The notes: generated from the sequence alone by a model not told the origin. A stretch of DNA of 64,000 nt from Psychrobacter okhotskensis (GCF_013248965.1 NZ_JABRVQ010000001.1:248001-312000); one strand, 5' to 3'; shown: positions 1 to 10,403, counted from the first letter of the stretch. Program-made: numbers and translations.

Positions 1-494
<494 letters not shown>

Positions 495-1451
495 ATGCAA
501 ATTTATCTTGCCAATCCACGTGGATTTTGTGCTGGTGTTGATCGTGCGATTGCGATTGTCAACGAAGCGTTGATACGCTTTGAGCCCCCTATTTATGTCC
601 GTCATGAAGTCGTCCATAATAAATTTGTGGTCTCGGATTTGGCCAATCGCGGTGCCGTATTTGTCGAAGAGCTACATGAAGTGCCGGATGGAGCCATTGT
701 CATTTTCTCGGCGCATGGGGTCTCAAAAGCGGTCGAAGATGAGGCGACGCGTCGTGACCTGACCGTCTTTGATGCCACTTGCCCGCTCGTTACCAAAGTA
801 CATATCGAAGTCGCTAAATTTGCCCAAGATGGCATGGATGCGGTATTGATCGGCCATGCAGGTCATCCTGAAGTAGAGGGAACGATGGGACGCTTTAATC
901 GTCGCCATGGTGGGGAGATTCATCTGGTCGAAAATGAAGCCGATGTCGCAAAGCTAACTGTGCAGGATGGCGAACGTTTGGCATTCGTGACCCAAACGAC
1001 CTTATCGATGGATGATACAGCTCGCGTCATCGATGCCTTGCGTGACAAGTTCCCTAGTATCGAAGGGCCGCGTAAAGACGATATCTGTTACGCCACCCAA
1101 AACCGCCAAGATGCGGTCAAAGACTTGGCCAGTCGCTGCGAGATAGTATTGGTCGTTGGTTCACCAAACTCATCGAACTCCAATCGCTTGCGTGAATTGG
1201 CAGAGCGGATGAACTGCCGTGCTTACTTGATAGACAATGCTAGCGAAATGGATAACAGCTGGTTCGACGGTATCGACAGTGTGGGTGTCACCGCAGGGGC
1301 TTCAGCGCCAGAAGTATTGATTCAAGAAGTGTTGCAGCAGCTACAGGATTGGGGTGGTGATTTGCCGAGTGAGCTATCAGGGATCGAAGAAAACGTTACT
1401 TTCAGCTTGCCCAAAGCGTTACGTATTCCGGTCACACAAGTGGGTAAATAA
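495..1451 (+). CDS. ispH: 4-hydroxy-3-methylbut-2-enyl diphosphate reductase (IspH/LytB)
   Basis: This iron-sulfur enzyme makes IPP and DMAPP from HMBPP, the last step of the MEP isoprenoid pathway. The 318-residue protein begins [18 protein letters not shown], the classic IspH start. The three cluster-ligand cysteines are visible at about residues 12 (GFCAGV), 96 (DATCPLV) and 198 (DDICYAT), matching E. coli spacing. An upstream in-frame ATG at 480 would add five residues. I prefer 495 because it matches the family start and has AGG about 8 bases upstream. A small membrane-protein gene follows after only one base, so the two are probably cotranscribed. Its product feeds uppP and ubiA chemistry encoded later in the window. 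Confidence 0.97.
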   Translation: MQIYLANPRGFCAGVDRAIAIVNEALIRFEPPIYVRHEVVHNKFVVSDLANRGAVFVEELHEVPDGAIVIFSAHGVSKAVEDEATRRDLTVFDATCPLVTKVHIEVAKFAQDGMDAVLIGHAGHPEVEGTMGRFNRRHGGEIHLVENEADVAKLTVQDGERLAFVTQTTLSMDDTARVIDALRDKFPSIEGPRKDDICYATQNRQDAVKDLASRCEIVLVVGSPNSSNSNRLRELAERMNCRAYLIDNASEMDNSWFDGIDSVGVTAGASAPEVLIQEVLQQLQDWGGDLPSELSGIEENVTFSLPKALRIPVTQVGK

Positions 1452-1452
1452 C

Positions 1453-1698
1453 ATGAAAAAACAGAAAAATAAATTTGTACTGGCAGAAGCCTCTGTTGAA
1501 GACATTAATAAGCAATTGAAAATCAACATGCTGGTCATTGTGGTACTGATATCGATGTTGGTTCTCAACACCGCGCAATTTATGAAGGATTATAGTTTGT
1601 TATATGCTGTTCTCATTGCCATCATGGCTTTTTTCCTCTTTATAATGGCTAAGAGTCGCACGCTGCTTACTATGAGAAAGCAAGCGCTTACTAAATAA
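1453..1698 (+). CDS. Small two-helix membrane protein, unknown function
   Basis: The 81-residue protein has a basic start (MKKQKNKF), a short amphipathic stretch, and two hydrophobic segments at about residues 25-41 and 48-65, ending in a basic tail. It is therefore likely an inner-membrane hairpin. The ATG at 1453 lies just after the ispH stop, implying an ispH operon. A longer frame opening at 1354 inside ispH is not credible as the start. I do not recognise a family, and no catalytic motif is visible. Confidence 0.7.
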   Translation: MKKQKNKFVLAEASVEDINKQLKINMLVIVVLISMLVLNTAQFMKDYSLLYAVLIAIMAFFLFIMAKSRTLLTMRKQALTK

Positions 1699-1847
1699 AC
1701 AAGAAAAGTAGGCGAAGTCTAAAAATTACCAGCGGCTGTTTAACACGCTCTGGTAAAGCGTATTTTTTATATAACCATAACCACTTCTCACGGCAGTCAA
1801 AAGCGCTGGATGAATGAGAGGGATTCGATTGAAAATCAAGGATATCC

Positions 1848-2663
1848 ATGTCAGCTTATTACAACTTTATTAAACGCGAGCAGCAAGACGATGGTGTGGT
1901 AGTCGCCTATTACCAACCAACAAAGAACGTCCAAGGCGCTTGGAATGAGCATGAGCAACATATGGCACCAGCCACAGGAATACTGACCGCTGAGCTCAGT
2001 AAATATGCCCCGCAAGCAAATACGCGTATTGCTCGTATTAGCCTTGACATCTTGGGACTGATACCCTTTGATGACTTTACCATTACCACTCGTTGTATTC
2101 GTCCGGGTAAAACTATTGAGCTGGTTGAGGCGGTCATGAGTAGTGGCGGTCGTGATGCAATTATTGCACGTGCATGGCGATTGATGACGCAAGATACCAG
2201 CGAGATTGCAGGGCTAGAGGATCAAAAAGCGCAGTATCAACCTGAAGAGTTAGCGGACTGGGATGGGATGAAAGGTTGGCCAGGTGGTTTTATTGAAACA
2301 GTGCGCTTAGTCACTGATGCCGATCGCCGTGCTGGTCGTGGTATGGTCTGGATCACCAATGATGTTGAAATGGTAGCAGGTGAGCCAACAGATGATTTGG
2401 TGCATTTATTGGGTATGGTCGACACTGCGAATGGTGTAGTACCACGGCTTGGCCTTGGCCTCACAACGTTGGAATGGATGTTTCCCAATACAGATTTGCA
2501 GATTCATATGCATCGCTCACCGCAGGGTCGTTGGCTTGGCATTGAAGCTGTACAACAGTATGGCGCTGACGGAATAGGGCTTACCAGTGCCGTATTACAC
2601 GATATACATGGGCCTTTTGGTCGTAGCGAGCAGATTTTGACAATTCGTCCCATGCCTCGTTAA
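1848..2663 (+). CDS. Acyl-CoA thioesterase-like protein (double hotdog, TesB/4HBT type)
   Basis: The 271-residue protein starts MSAYYNFIKREQQDDG. It has the layout of two-hotdog thioesterase-superfamily proteins: an N-terminal half with an HMAPATGILTAEL segment and a conserved FTITTRCIRPGKTIELVEA strand-helix region, and a C-terminal half with DVEMVAGEPTDDLVHLLGMVDTANG and LEWMFPNTDLQIHMHRSPQG. The second half resembles the TesB-like C-terminal domain, whose family hydrolyses acyl-CoAs. The substrate is not predictable. It stands alone between an ispH operon and a MITE-like element. The start is supported by AAGGA a few bases upstream. Confidence 0.75.
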   Translation: MSAYYNFIKREQQDDGVVVAYYQPTKNVQGAWNEHEQHMAPATGILTAELSKYAPQANTRIARISLDILGLIPFDDFTITTRCIRPGKTIELVEAVMSSGGRDAIIARAWRLMTQDTSEIAGLEDQKAQYQPEELADWDGMKGWPGGFIETVRLVTDADRRAGRGMVWITNDVEMVAGEPTDDLVHLLGMVDTANGVVPRLGLGLTTLEWMFPNTDLQIHMHRSPQGRWLGIEAVQQYGADGIGLTSAVLHDIHGPFGRSEQILTIRPMPR

Positions 2664-2685
2664 TTGCTAAGCAGTATGTAAATAA

Positions 2686-2850
2686 CTAGGGCGCGTCCTC
2701 AATTCAAGCGATTGTATCTAAATGGGCTAAATCTTGCCGAACATCGTCAAATAGCTGATTAATATCTCGATATTATTTGCGCTATTTTCCTCATTTGACT
2801 GCAATTTATCTCATTTTTATGACCATTTGTAAAATGAGGACACGCCCTAG
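2686..2850. mobile_element. MITE-like element, 165 bp, with 15-bp terminal inverted repeats and CTAG ends
   Basis: The left end CTAGGGCGCGTCCTC (2686-2700) is the reverse complement of the right end GAGGACACGCCCTAG (2836-2850) at 14 of 15 positions. The left 44 bases match, in reverse complement, single ends found at about 10322-10367 and 44361-44405. The outermost CTAG at both ends could be a target duplication around an element starting GGCG. There is no coding capacity. IS5-family elements often duplicate CTAG/YTAR-type tetranucleotides, so a MITE mobilised by an IS5-type transposase is my inference. It fills most of the thioesterase-catalase gap. Confidence 0.7.
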
Positions 2851-3137
2851 CTTTTAATCAAAGTTACCCAAAGAAGTAAAGCAATTTAAATCGGTCAAAA
2901 CAAGCCAGATTGTTCTGAAAAACAAAACCAAAGCATGTAATTAATTAATTATACAAATAAATGGTAATCGGTTGTAATAGCATTCAATAACAGAATCTGA
3001 CCACCAATTAGACATTACCTATGAAAAAAACAATCCGTTTTTCGAACACGCTGACAACTATTCTGGAACTGTTGCTTGAGGCTTATTCAGAATAGATTTT
3101 GTACTTTAATGCATTTAACTTTCAAAGGAGTATCACT

Positions 3138-4670
3138 ATGAGCAATGACATGAGCGCTAAAAAATGTCCTTACGCACCGACCCAATTGACCATGGGCAAT
3201 GGCGCACCAGTTGCTGACAACCAAAACAGTCTTACCGCCGGCAAGCGTGGACCACTATTGGCACAAGATATTTGGCTAAATGAAAAATTGGGTAACTTTG
3301 TCCGTGAAGTGATTCCAGAGCGCCGTATGCATGCCAAAGGCTCCGGCGCATTTGGGACCTTTACCGTCACTAATGACATTACCAAATATACCCGCGCTGA
3401 TATTTTTAGCGAAGTCGGTAAGCAAACGGAGATGTTTGCGCGCTTTAGTACGGTGGCAGGCGAGCGCGGTGCGGCTGATGCCGAGCGTGATATTCGCGGA
3501 TTTGCGTTGAAGTTCTATACCGAAGAGGGCAACTGGGACATGGTCGGCAACAATACGCCAGTGTTCTTTTTACGTGATCCTCGCAAGTTTCCAGATTTAA
3601 ACAAAGCCGTTAAACGCGACCCACGTACCAATATGCGTTCGGCGACCAATAACTGGGATTTTTGGACTTTACTGCCAGAGGCATTTCATCAGGTTACTAT
3701 CGTGATGAGTGATCGCGGTCTGCCCGCATCGTATCGACACATGCATGGTTTTGGCTCGCATACCTACAGCTTTTGGAATACAGCCAATGAGCGTTTTTGG
3801 GTAAAATTCCATTTCCGCACGCAACAAGGCATTAAAAACTTGACCGATGCAGAAGCGGCGGATGTCGTCGGTATGGATCGTGAAAGCCATCAAAAAGATC
3901 TGTACGATGCCATCGAAAATGGTGACTTCCCGAAGTGGAAAATGTATGTGCAAATCATGCCAGAAGCTGAGGCTGACACTGTCCCTTATCACCCGTTTGA
4001 CTTGACCAAGGTCTGGCCAAAAGGCGACTATCCGCTGATCGAAGTGGGCGAGTTTGAATTAAACAAAAACTCTGACAACTACTTTGTCGATGTGGAGCAA
4101 GCCGCATTTGCGCCAAGTAACCTAGTACCAGGTATTAGCGTCTCACCAGATAAAATGCTACAAAATCGTTTGATTAACTACGCTGATGCACAGCGTTATC
4201 GTGTTGGGGTCAATCATCAGCAGATTCCGGTGAATAAGCCACGTTGCCCTGTGATGAGCAATCATCGTGATGGTCAAGGACGCGTCGATGATAACTACGG
4301 CAGTCGTCCGCACTATGAGCCAAACAGCTTTAGCCAGTGGCAAGAGCAGCCTGACTATGCTGAGCCACCATTAAAGATTGATGGCGATGCCGCGCATTAT
4401 GATTTCCGCGAAGACGACAGCGATTATTTCAGCCAACCTAGAGCGCTGTTTAATTTGATGAGCGCTGAGCAGCAACAAGTACTGTTTGAAAATACTGCTG
4501 GCAACCTATCAGGTGTGCCTGACTTTATTCAGTATCGCCATATTCGCAACTGCAACTGGTGTGACCCCGCTTATGGTGAAGGCGTCGCCAAGGCACTAGG
4601 CCTAACGGTCGAGGACGCAATGGCAGCGCGCGCGACTGATCCTGCCCGTGATTTACCTAGTTGCTTATAA
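3138..4670 (+). CDS. katA: Monofunctional haem catalase (clade 3-like, small subunit)
   Basis: The enzyme dismutates hydrogen peroxide to water and oxygen in the cytoplasm. From the ATG at 3138, preceded by AAAGGAG, the protein is 510 residues. The distal haem-side His is at about residue 65 ([12 protein letters not shown]) and Asn at about 138 ([10 protein letters not shown]). The proximal haem-ligand Tyr is at about residue 348 ([14 protein letters not shown]). The conserved [12 protein letters not shown] and RDPRKFPD segments are present. There is no C-terminal flavodoxin-like extension, so this is a small-subunit catalase. An in-frame ATG at 3099 would add 13 residues but has no Shine-Dalgarno. 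No OxyR gene is adjacent. A strong terminator follows. Confidence 0.96.
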   Translation: MSNDMSAKKCPYAPTQLTMGNGAPVADNQNSLTAGKRGPLLAQDIWLNEKLGNFVREVIPERRMHAKGSGAFGTFTVTNDITKYTRADIFSEVGKQTEMFARFSTVAGERGAADAERDIRGFALKFYTEEGNWDMVGNNTPVFFLRDPRKFPDLNKAVKRDPRTNMRSATNNWDFWTLLPEAFHQVTIVMSDRGLPASYRHMHGFGSHTYSFWNTANERFWVKFHFRTQQGIKNLTDAEAADVVGMDRESHQKDLYDAIENGDFPKWKMYVQIMPEAEADTVPYHPFDLTKVWPKGDYPLIEVGEFELNKNSDNYFVDVEQAAFAPSNLVPGISVSPDKMLQNRLINYADAQRYRVGVNHQQIPVNKPRCPVMSNHRDGQGRVDDNYGSRPHYEPNSFSQWQEQPDYAEPPLKIDGDAAHYDFREDDSDYFSQPRALFNLMSAEQQQVLFENTAGNLSGVPDFIQYRHIRNCNWCDPAYGEGVAKALGLTVEDAMAARATDPARDLPSCL

Positions 4671-4748
4671 TTATTCAGACGGTTATTAATGATTTAGACA
4701 GTTATTAACCTTGATATTCTAAGTATTATGCCAATAGATTGCTGATAC

Positions 4749-4784
4749 AAAAACACCGCTTTAGGAAACTAGGGCGGTGTTTTT
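4749..4784. terminator. Rho-independent terminator after katA
   Basis: An 11-bp perfect stem AAAAACACCGC (4749-4759) / GCGGTGTTTTT (4774-4784) with a 14-base loop ends in a T-run. It separates katA from htpG. Confidence 0.85.
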
Positions 4785-4803
4785 GTTGAATTGAACTTTT
4801 TAG

Positions 4804-4830
4804 CTTGAAATTTTCCGCTGCGCCCCTATT
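4804..4830 (+). promoter_or_regulatory. Sigma-32 (RpoH) heat-shock promoter for htpG
   Basis: CTTGAAA at 4804-4810, a 12-base spacer and CCCCTATT at 4823-4830 closely match the RpoH consensus (CTTGAA, about 13-15 bases, CCCCATNT). It lies 117 bases upstream of the htpG ATG and just after the katA terminator, so it can only serve htpG. The match is seen in the sequence; the assignment rests on the known heat-shock regulation of htpG in proteobacteria. Confidence 0.8.
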
Positions 4831-4946
4831 AGTATAAACAGCTTAGCGGTATCCAAATCGTGCTTTTCTCATATTCATTTGAGCAAAAATGGTTTGACTG
4901 CTGCTATTTTACAATAAGTTTTTGACATAAATTAAAGGAGTTTTTT

Positions 4947-6956
4947 ATGAGTGAACAGACCCAAGCGGCTAATAAAAATGCTGATGACATCAACGTTAAT
5001 AAAAGCAGCCCTGAACTAAAAAAACATACTTTTGAAGCAGAAGTGGCGCAGTTGCTACATTTAGTGACGCATTCTCTGTATTCTAATGCCGATATTTTTG
5101 TCCGTGAGTTGGTCTCAAACGCCTCCGATGCTTGCGATAAGCTTCGCTTTGAAGCCACCAATGATGACAGTTTGTACGAAGACGATGGCGAGCTACGTAT
5201 TCGCATTGCTGTTGATGAAGACGCCAAAACCATTACCTTTACCGATAATGGTATCGGTATGAATGAAGCGGATGCCATCGAAAACTTAGGAACGATTGCC
5301 AAATCAGGTACCAAAGCATTCTTAGACAAGCTGTCTGAATCGCAAAAGCAAGAAGGTCAATTGATTGGTCAATTTGGCGTTGGTTTCTATTCAGGCTTTA
5401 TCGTGGCAGATACGATTAGCGTAGAATCACGTAAAGCAGGCGAGCCTACTGATCAAGGCGTACGCTGGGTATCAGATGGTACGGGCAGCTTTACCGTTGA
5501 GCCGATCAATAAAGCGACGCGCGGCACTGCCATTACTTTGCATTTAAAAGAGCAATATAGTGAGGGCGAAGACAATTATCTAGATCGCGGTAAAATCAAG
5601 CGTTTGGTGAATAAATACTCAGACCACATCAGCTTGCCGATTCAAATGCGTAAAGAAGTTTGGCAAGAAGATGTAAAAGAAGAAGGCGACGCTGATGAAC
5701 AAGCCTCTGCTGGCGGCGAGATGGTGTTGACTGACGAATGGGAAACCATTAATAAGGCCAGCGCGCTGTGGACACGCTCAAGCTCTGAGATTGAAGATGA
5801 TGAGTACGTCGATTTTTATAAAAACATCTCTTATGATATGGATGCGCCACTAGCATGGACGCATAATCGTGTCGAAGGCCGCGTGCAGTATACGCAGCTA
5901 TTATATATCCCAAAAAAAGCGCCGGTAGATTTATACACGCGCGAGCAGCAACATGGGCTTAAGCTGTACGTCAAACGCGTCTTTATCATGGACGAGGCAG
6001 AGCAGCTGCTACCAATGTATCTGCGCTTTGTCAAAGGGGTGATTGATTCAGCTGACTTGCCATTGAACGTCAGCCGCGAGCTATTGCAAGAATCGCGTGA
6101 TGTGAAGTCTATCCGTGATGGTAATGCGCGCCGTATTTTGACCTTGCTAGCTAGCCTTGCTAATAGCGAAGACAGTGATAAGCAAGAGAAGTTCGCGCAG
6201 TTCTACGCTGAGTTTGGTGATGTCATCAAAGAAGGACTGGGCGAAGATATGGGCAATCAGGAACGCATTGCCAAATTGCTACGTTATGCGACCAGCACCC
6301 AAGACAGTGTGACCACCAGCTTTGAAGACTATAAAGCGCGTATGAAAGATGGGCAAAAGGCCATCTATTATATAACGGCTGACAACTTGGCGGCGGCAAA
6401 GAACAGCCCACAACTTGAGCTATTTAAGAAAAAAGGCATCGAAGTTATCTTGATGACCAGCCGTGTCGATGAATGGGCGATGAACTTCTTGACCTCATTT
6501 GATGAGACCCCGCTACAAAACATCGCCAAAGGTGCGGTTGATTTGGGCGACTTGCAGGACGAAGCTGAAAAGGCTGAAGCTGAGAAAGCGCAAGAGACCA
6601 TGAAGCCTGTGGTTGATAAGCTAAAAGCAGCATTAGGCGAGCGTGCTAAAGACGTGAAAGTGTCTACACGCTTGGTCGATAGCCCAGCCTGCCTAGTCGT
6701 TGGTGAAGGTGAGTTGTCACCGCAAATGATTCAAATGCTCCAGCAAATGGGTCAAGATGTGCCAGCGAGTAAGCCGACGCTCGAGGTCAACCCTGATCAT
6801 CCATTGATTAAAAAGTTAGAGAGTAGCGAGCAGTCTGACATCGATTTTGACAAGCTGGCGCAAGTGATTTTTGACCAAGCATTGTTAGCAGATGGCGGTC
6901 AATTAGACGATCCCGCTGCTTATCTAAAACGCGTCAATGAGCTATTGATGAGATAA
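4947..6956 (+). CDS. htpG: Molecular chaperone HtpG (Hsp90)
   Basis: This is a cytoplasmic ATP-dependent chaperone of 669 residues, somewhat longer than the E. coli protein (about 624). The GHKL ATPase domain shows [33 protein letters not shown] and [11 protein letters not shown]. The middle domain carries [27 protein letters not shown] and the C-terminal half ends in the dimerisation region. Extra length comes from a roughly 20-residue N-terminal leader and an acidic insertion around [18 protein letters not shown]. The start at 4947 is supported by AAAGGAG. It is a monocistronic heat-shock gene with its own sigma-32 promoter and terminator. Confidence 0.97.
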   Translation: MSEQTQAANKNADDINVNKSSPELKKHTFEAEVAQLLHLVTHSLYSNADIFVRELVSNASDACDKLRFEATNDDSLYEDDGELRIRIAVDEDAKTITFTDNGIGMNEADAIENLGTIAKSGTKAFLDKLSESQKQEGQLIGQFGVGFYSGFIVADTISVESRKAGEPTDQGVRWVSDGTGSFTVEPINKATRGTAITLHLKEQYSEGEDNYLDRGKIKRLVNKYSDHISLPIQMRKEVWQEDVKEEGDADEQASAGGEMVLTDEWETINKASALWTRSSSEIEDDEYVDFYKNISYDMDAPLAWTHNRVEGRVQYTQLLYIPKKAPVDLYTREQQHGLKLYVKRVFIMDEAEQLLPMYLRFVKGVIDSADLPLNVSRELLQESRDVKSIRDGNARRILTLLASLANSEDSDKQEKFAQFYAEFGDVIKEGLGEDMGNQERIAKLLRYATSTQDSVTTSFEDYKARMKDGQKAIYYITADNLAAAKNSPQLELFKKKGIEVILMTSRVDEWAMNFLTSFDETPLQNIAKGAVDLGDLQDEAEKAEAEKAQETMKPVVDKLKAALGERAKDVKVSTRLVDSPACLVVGEGELSPQMIQMLQQMGQDVPASKPTLEVNPDHPLIKKLESSEQSDIDFDKLAQVIFDQALLADGGQLDDPAAYLKRVNELLMR

Positions 6957-6973
6957 TGTTTAGTTGTTGATAT

Positions 6974-7009
6974 AAAAGGAGGTCTTGCATGCAAGGTCTC
7001 CTTTTTTTT
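6974..7009. terminator. Terminator after htpG
   Basis: AAAAGGAG (6974-6981) pairs with CTCCTTTT, with an inner CTTGCATGCAAG palindrome, followed by a T-run to about 7009. Confidence 0.85.
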
Positions 7010-7136
7010 ATGCTATTTCTGCCTTGATTTAAGCGATTTTTTACAAATCAGCCTTATCCTCTTAACCGACAATCCGTTACAATCGCGATAGATTAGCAAG
7101 CTAGACTATTGAGTATAGAACATTGATTCTAGACCA

Positions 7137-7164
7137 TTGGTTTACGCTATTCGCTTCTTATAAT
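7137..7164 (+). promoter_or_regulatory. Candidate sigma-70 promoter upstream of the C13 peptidase gene
   Basis: TTGGTT (7137-7142), a 16-base spacer and a perfect TATAAT (7159-7164) lie in the otherwise featureless 290-bp gap after the htpG terminator. The -35 box is only a partial match, and the 5' untranslated region would be about 130 bases. Confidence 0.45.
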
Positions 7165-7303
7165 TATTCTATAGTGAGTCAAATATAAAATAGATTTGTG
7201 TCAGCCGCGTAAAAATGCAATTGAATACTATGAAACGGCTGCTGCATCAAAAATTTATTATTGGCTCGCTTTATTTCTTTCGACTGGCTAGAGGTCTAAG
7301 TCT

Positions 7304-8785
7304 TTGTCACTTGCGTCGCTAAAAACCGTATCGCTTCAGCGCTTTTCACTTAATTTCGCTGCCAATATTATTGCAACCTTATGGATGCTGGTGGGGTCAA
7401 CACGGGCGTTTTCTTGGGTTAAGCCCACCTTTATTCAGTTTGCGGTATTCGCGCTATTGGCACTTGGTAGTAACGTGCTTTTTTCGTGGCTGGCTGCCGA
7501 AAGTGGCAGTATTTTTAATGAGCAAGGTTTGGTCAGTTATTTAATCTGGCCGATGATTATCTTATTGAGTGGTATCATTTTGGCTAGGCGCGCGGGCAAT
7601 CAAGCGCTGGTTTTTGTGCCGGTGGTGCTATGGTTGGTTGCTGACACCTTGTCGGCATTGTTACAAAGTCTGGTGCAGTTTTTTGGCAGTTATGGTTGGC
7701 TGCCGGACTGGAGTTATTCATTTTTACCCATTCTGTTTTTAGTACTGTTCTTATGGCAGACGCTTGCCTTATTGTGGATTTTTTCTCGTCGCCTGCGCAC
7801 GCCATGGTGGGAGCGTATTATTGTGCTGGTAGGCGCAGTGGCGCTATTGACGATTTGGCAGCGCAATGTCGCTGATCAGCCCATATTTAAGCAAATTCCC
7901 GTAGAGCCTGTGTTGGCAGAAGCCGCATTGTACGAGCAACCAAGGCTGTTACAACAAGCGCTAGACGGTATTGATCCAAGTGTCGATGGCAAAACCGACT
8001 GGTATTTTATGGGTGTGGCGGGCTTTTCTGATCAAAACGTTTTTCGCTCTGAGATTAATAAAGTACGTGAGCTGTTCGATGTGCGCTTTGGTACCAGCGG
8101 TCATTCGCTTGCCCTTATTAACAATATGTATAGTTGGCTCGATGAACCGATTGCGACCAAGACCAGTATCCTACGCGGCTTAAAAAGAATTGGTCAGCAG
8201 ATGAATGCCGATGAAGACGTGTTATTTCTCACGCTATCCTCACATGGTAACGAGGATATCGTTCAGTTAGCGAATCCGCCAATCGCGATGGATAACTTAG
8301 ATGCTGCCTGGTTACGTGAAGCGCTAGATGCTTCAGGCATTCGCTGGCGTGTCATCGTCGTATCAGCGTGTTACTCAGGTTCATTTATCGATGAATTGGC
8401 GTCTCCAACGACGGTAGTGATTACTGCCTCAGCGGCTGATAAAGCTTCGTTTGGCTGCACCAATACCGCAGAGATGACTTATTTTGGGCAAGCCTTTTTT
8501 GCTGAAAGCCTACGTGAAAATACCAGCTTCGAATCTGCTTTCAAAGATGCTCGTTTGCGGGTGACTGAGCGCGAAAGTGTGATGGGTTTTGAGCCATCAG
8601 AGCCGCAGATGGTGATTGGTAGCTTAATGGAGACGGCACTACCTGCATTTGAGCAAGTATTGTTTGATCAAACCCGTCCGCCAATTGCCAGCATTACCAA
8701 TAATACTGGCGCTACCGCCGTAAATATCATACCTGATGATACTGCTTCGAGCATAAGAATAGATGCTACCAGTGATATTGATTAA
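7304..8785 (+). CDS. Membrane-anchored C13-family (legumain-like) cysteine peptidase
   Basis: The 493-residue protein has an N-terminal half with several hydrophobic segments (roughly residues 20-33, 44-62, 78-93, 100-125, 138-160, 168-186) and a C-terminal globular domain that resembles the peptidase C13 fold. The catalytic dyad is recognisable as His314 in LSSHGN and Cys356 in VSACYSG, each after a hydrophobic beta strand. The C13/caspase-like clan cleaves after Asn/Asp in eukaryotes; bacterial substrates are mostly unknown. The start is a TTG at 7304 with GAGG about 10 bases before, so the exact N-terminus is uncertain. It has no operon partner. The family call is good, the function open. 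Confidence 0.82.
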   Translation: MSLASLKTVSLQRFSLNFAANIIATLWMLVGSTRAFSWVKPTFIQFAVFALLALGSNVLFSWLAAESGSIFNEQGLVSYLIWPMIILLSGIILARRAGNQALVFVPVVLWLVADTLSALLQSLVQFFGSYGWLPDWSYSFLPILFLVLFLWQTLALLWIFSRRLRTPWWERIIVLVGAVALLTIWQRNVADQPIFKQIPVEPVLAEAALYEQPRLLQQALDGIDPSVDGKTDWYFMGVAGFSDQNVFRSEINKVRELFDVRFGTSGHSLALINNMYSWLDEPIATKTSILRGLKRIGQQMNADEDVLFLTLSSHGNEDIVQLANPPIAMDNLDAAWLREALDASGIRWRVIVVSACYSGSFIDELASPTTVVITASAADKASFGCTNTAEMTYFGQAFFAESLRENTSFESAFKDARLRVTERESVMGFEPSEPQMVIGSLMETALPAFEQVLFDQTRPPIASITNNTGATAVNIIPDDTASSIRIDATSDID

Positions 8786-8885
8786 ATATTTAAGTGTTAT
8801 ATGACTGATTATCAATGCGCTTTTTGCTTTATAAAGCATTTTTCACAAGCCATTGTTTATTTTACCTTGGATAAAAAGGACGTTA

Positions 8886-9779
8886 ATGATGAATAATACT
8901 TATAATAAAAGCTTGTCTGCTAATAGCCAGCTCACGCAACAGAGTGTGAACCGCTGCTTTGATGGCGAGCAACATTACTATAGTCATGAGTCGACAGCGA
9001 CTAAGACACCAATGACGTTCAGTATTTATCTACCAGATGAGGCGCTGGCAGGGCGGTTATGTCCTGCGGTTTTATATCTATCGGGTTTGACCTGTAATGC
9101 CGATAACGTCACCCATAAAGCGCATTTTCAACAAAAATGTAGCGAGCTTGGCATGATATTTATCGCGCCAGATACCTCTCCTAGAACTAGTGAGGGCAGT
9201 GAAGTGCCGAACGATGAGCGCTATTTTGTTGGTCAGGGCGCGAGCTACTATGTGGATGCCACCCAGCAGCCTTGGTCAGACAACTTTAATATGCAAAGCT
9301 ACATCGTCGATGAGCTATACGATTTGCTACGCTCAGAATTTCCTATTCATAGCGTTGGCATTACTGGACACTCGATGGGTGGTCATGGGGCATTACTTTT
9401 AGGTTTTAAATTCCCGAGCAAGTTTGTCAGCGTCTCCGCCTTATCGCCTGTCTGTGCTGCCAGTGAGTCAGCATGGGGGCAAGCCGCCTATACTGAGTAT
9501 TTCGGTGAGGACCACTCACTATGGTCGCAAGCAGATGCATCGCAGATGATCGAAAAGGTCGGCCAGCAGTATGCCAGCATCTTGGTTGACCAAGGCGCTG
9601 CGGATAATTTCTTGGCAGAAGGTCAGTTGCAAACAGCCAAACTTCAAGACGCTTGTATAAAAGCCAAGCAGCCTTTAACATTGCGTTATCAGGCAGGTCA
9701 TGACCATAGTTATTATTTTATTCAGAGTGTTATCAACGACCATATCGAACATCATTGGCGCATGGCACAACTTAGCTAA
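8886..9779 (+). CDS. fghA: S-formylglutathione hydrolase
   Basis: This esterase-D-type alpha/beta hydrolase releases formate and glutathione from S-formylglutathione in the glutathione-dependent formaldehyde detoxification pathway. The 297-residue product has the nucleophile elbow GHSMGGHGAL, the acid region around LVDQGAADNF, and the catalytic His in GHDHSYYF near the C-terminus. LYLSGLTCNADNVTHKAHFQ is diagnostic of the family. Two adjacent ATGs (8886, 8889) follow AAAAAGGA, and either could be used. A longer frame from 8853 is less likely. The partner alcohol dehydrogenase (adhC) is not in the window. Confidence 0.94.
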   Translation: MMNNTYNKSLSANSQLTQQSVNRCFDGEQHYYSHESTATKTPMTFSIYLPDEALAGRLCPAVLYLSGLTCNADNVTHKAHFQQKCSELGMIFIAPDTSPRTSEGSEVPNDERYFVGQGASYYVDATQQPWSDNFNMQSYIVDELYDLLRSEFPIHSVGITGHSMGGHGALLLGFKFPSKFVSVSALSPVCAASESAWGQAAYTEYFGEDHSLWSQADASQMIEKVGQQYASILVDQGAADNFLAEGQLQTAKLQDACIKAKQPLTLRYQAGHDHSYYFIQSVINDHIEHHWRMAQLS

Positions 9780-9843
9780 GCGTTTATATTGAACTCTTTT
9801 CAATAAGCCGCTCAACACGCGCTAATGTTTAAAAGGTAAAATT

Positions 9844-10278
9844 ATGGCAAGTTATCAAGATTTAACAGCACAAAGCTTAGATTCTTCCTCAGCTGAATCA
9901 GCGCTGGCGACTATGCAAGCCGAAATGGATGCGGCGCTAAAAAAGAAGCAGCATAGCAACAGTGACCCAGTCTCTAAAGCTAACTTAAATGAGTTCATCG
10001 CGAAAAATATCAATGACGCTGGTGACAGAGTGCCTGATGAGACCCAAGTCTCACGAGTTATAGAGATGGCGTGGGAGGATAGAACCCCATTTGGGGCGAT
10101 CGAGCACAGCTACGGCCTTAATGAAGCGGGGGTTATTAAGCTCATGCGCCAAACGCTAAAGCCGTCGTCTTTTCGGTTATGGCGTCAGCGTGTGAGTAAT
10201 CGCGCTACCAAACATCAAGCGAAACGTGAGTTTGCAGTTGGTCGCGCCTATTGTAAAACCCAATATAAACAGCGCTAG
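9844..10278 (+). CDS. TIGR03643/DUF2805-family protein with N-terminal extension
   Basis: The C-terminal part, about residues 60-144, contains VSRVIEMAWEDRTPFGAIEHSYGLNEAGVIKLMRQTLKPSSFRLWRQRVSNR, the signature of the small TIGR03643 (DUF2805) family, a helical, possibly helix-turn-helix, domain of unknown role. The first roughly 55 residues are a low-complexity, Ala/Lys/Gln-rich extension. The ATG at 9844 has AAAGG upstream. The TAG stop sits inside a CTAG that may be the edge of a decayed repeat element. The family assignment comes from pattern recognition; function is unknown. Confidence 0.75.
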   Translation: MASYQDLTAQSLDSSSAESALATMQAEMDAALKKKQHSNSDPVSKANLNEFIAKNINDAGDRVPDETQVSRVIEMAWEDRTPFGAIEHSYGLNEAGVIKLMRQTLKPSSFRLWRQRVSNRATKHQAKREFAVGRAYCKTQYKQR

Positions 10279-10367
10279 GGGTTTGAATCCTTAAGATTAT
10301 TGCTTTAAAGGCTTAAGTTTTTTAACTCATTTAGATGACTATCGAGTGAGTTGAAGACACGCCCTAG
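10275..10367. repeat. Possible decayed MITE copy (one clear CTAG end)
   Basis: The stretch 10327-10367 (CATTTAGATGACTATCGAGT, then GAGTTGAAGACACGCCCTAG) closely matches the repeat end at 44366-44405 and the reverse complement of 2686-2724. A CTAGGG at 10275-10280 could be the other end but otherwise diverges, so only the right end is secure. Confidence 0.5.
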
Positions 10368-10403
10368 TATTTCTTTATTTCAACAAAATTAGGTAGCTCA
10401 ATT

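Noticed and set aside
1720-1790. Possible terminator after the ispH operon (ACCAGCG ... CGCTCTGGT)
   Set aside because: The stem is bulged and the T-run is displaced by several bases, so support is weak.
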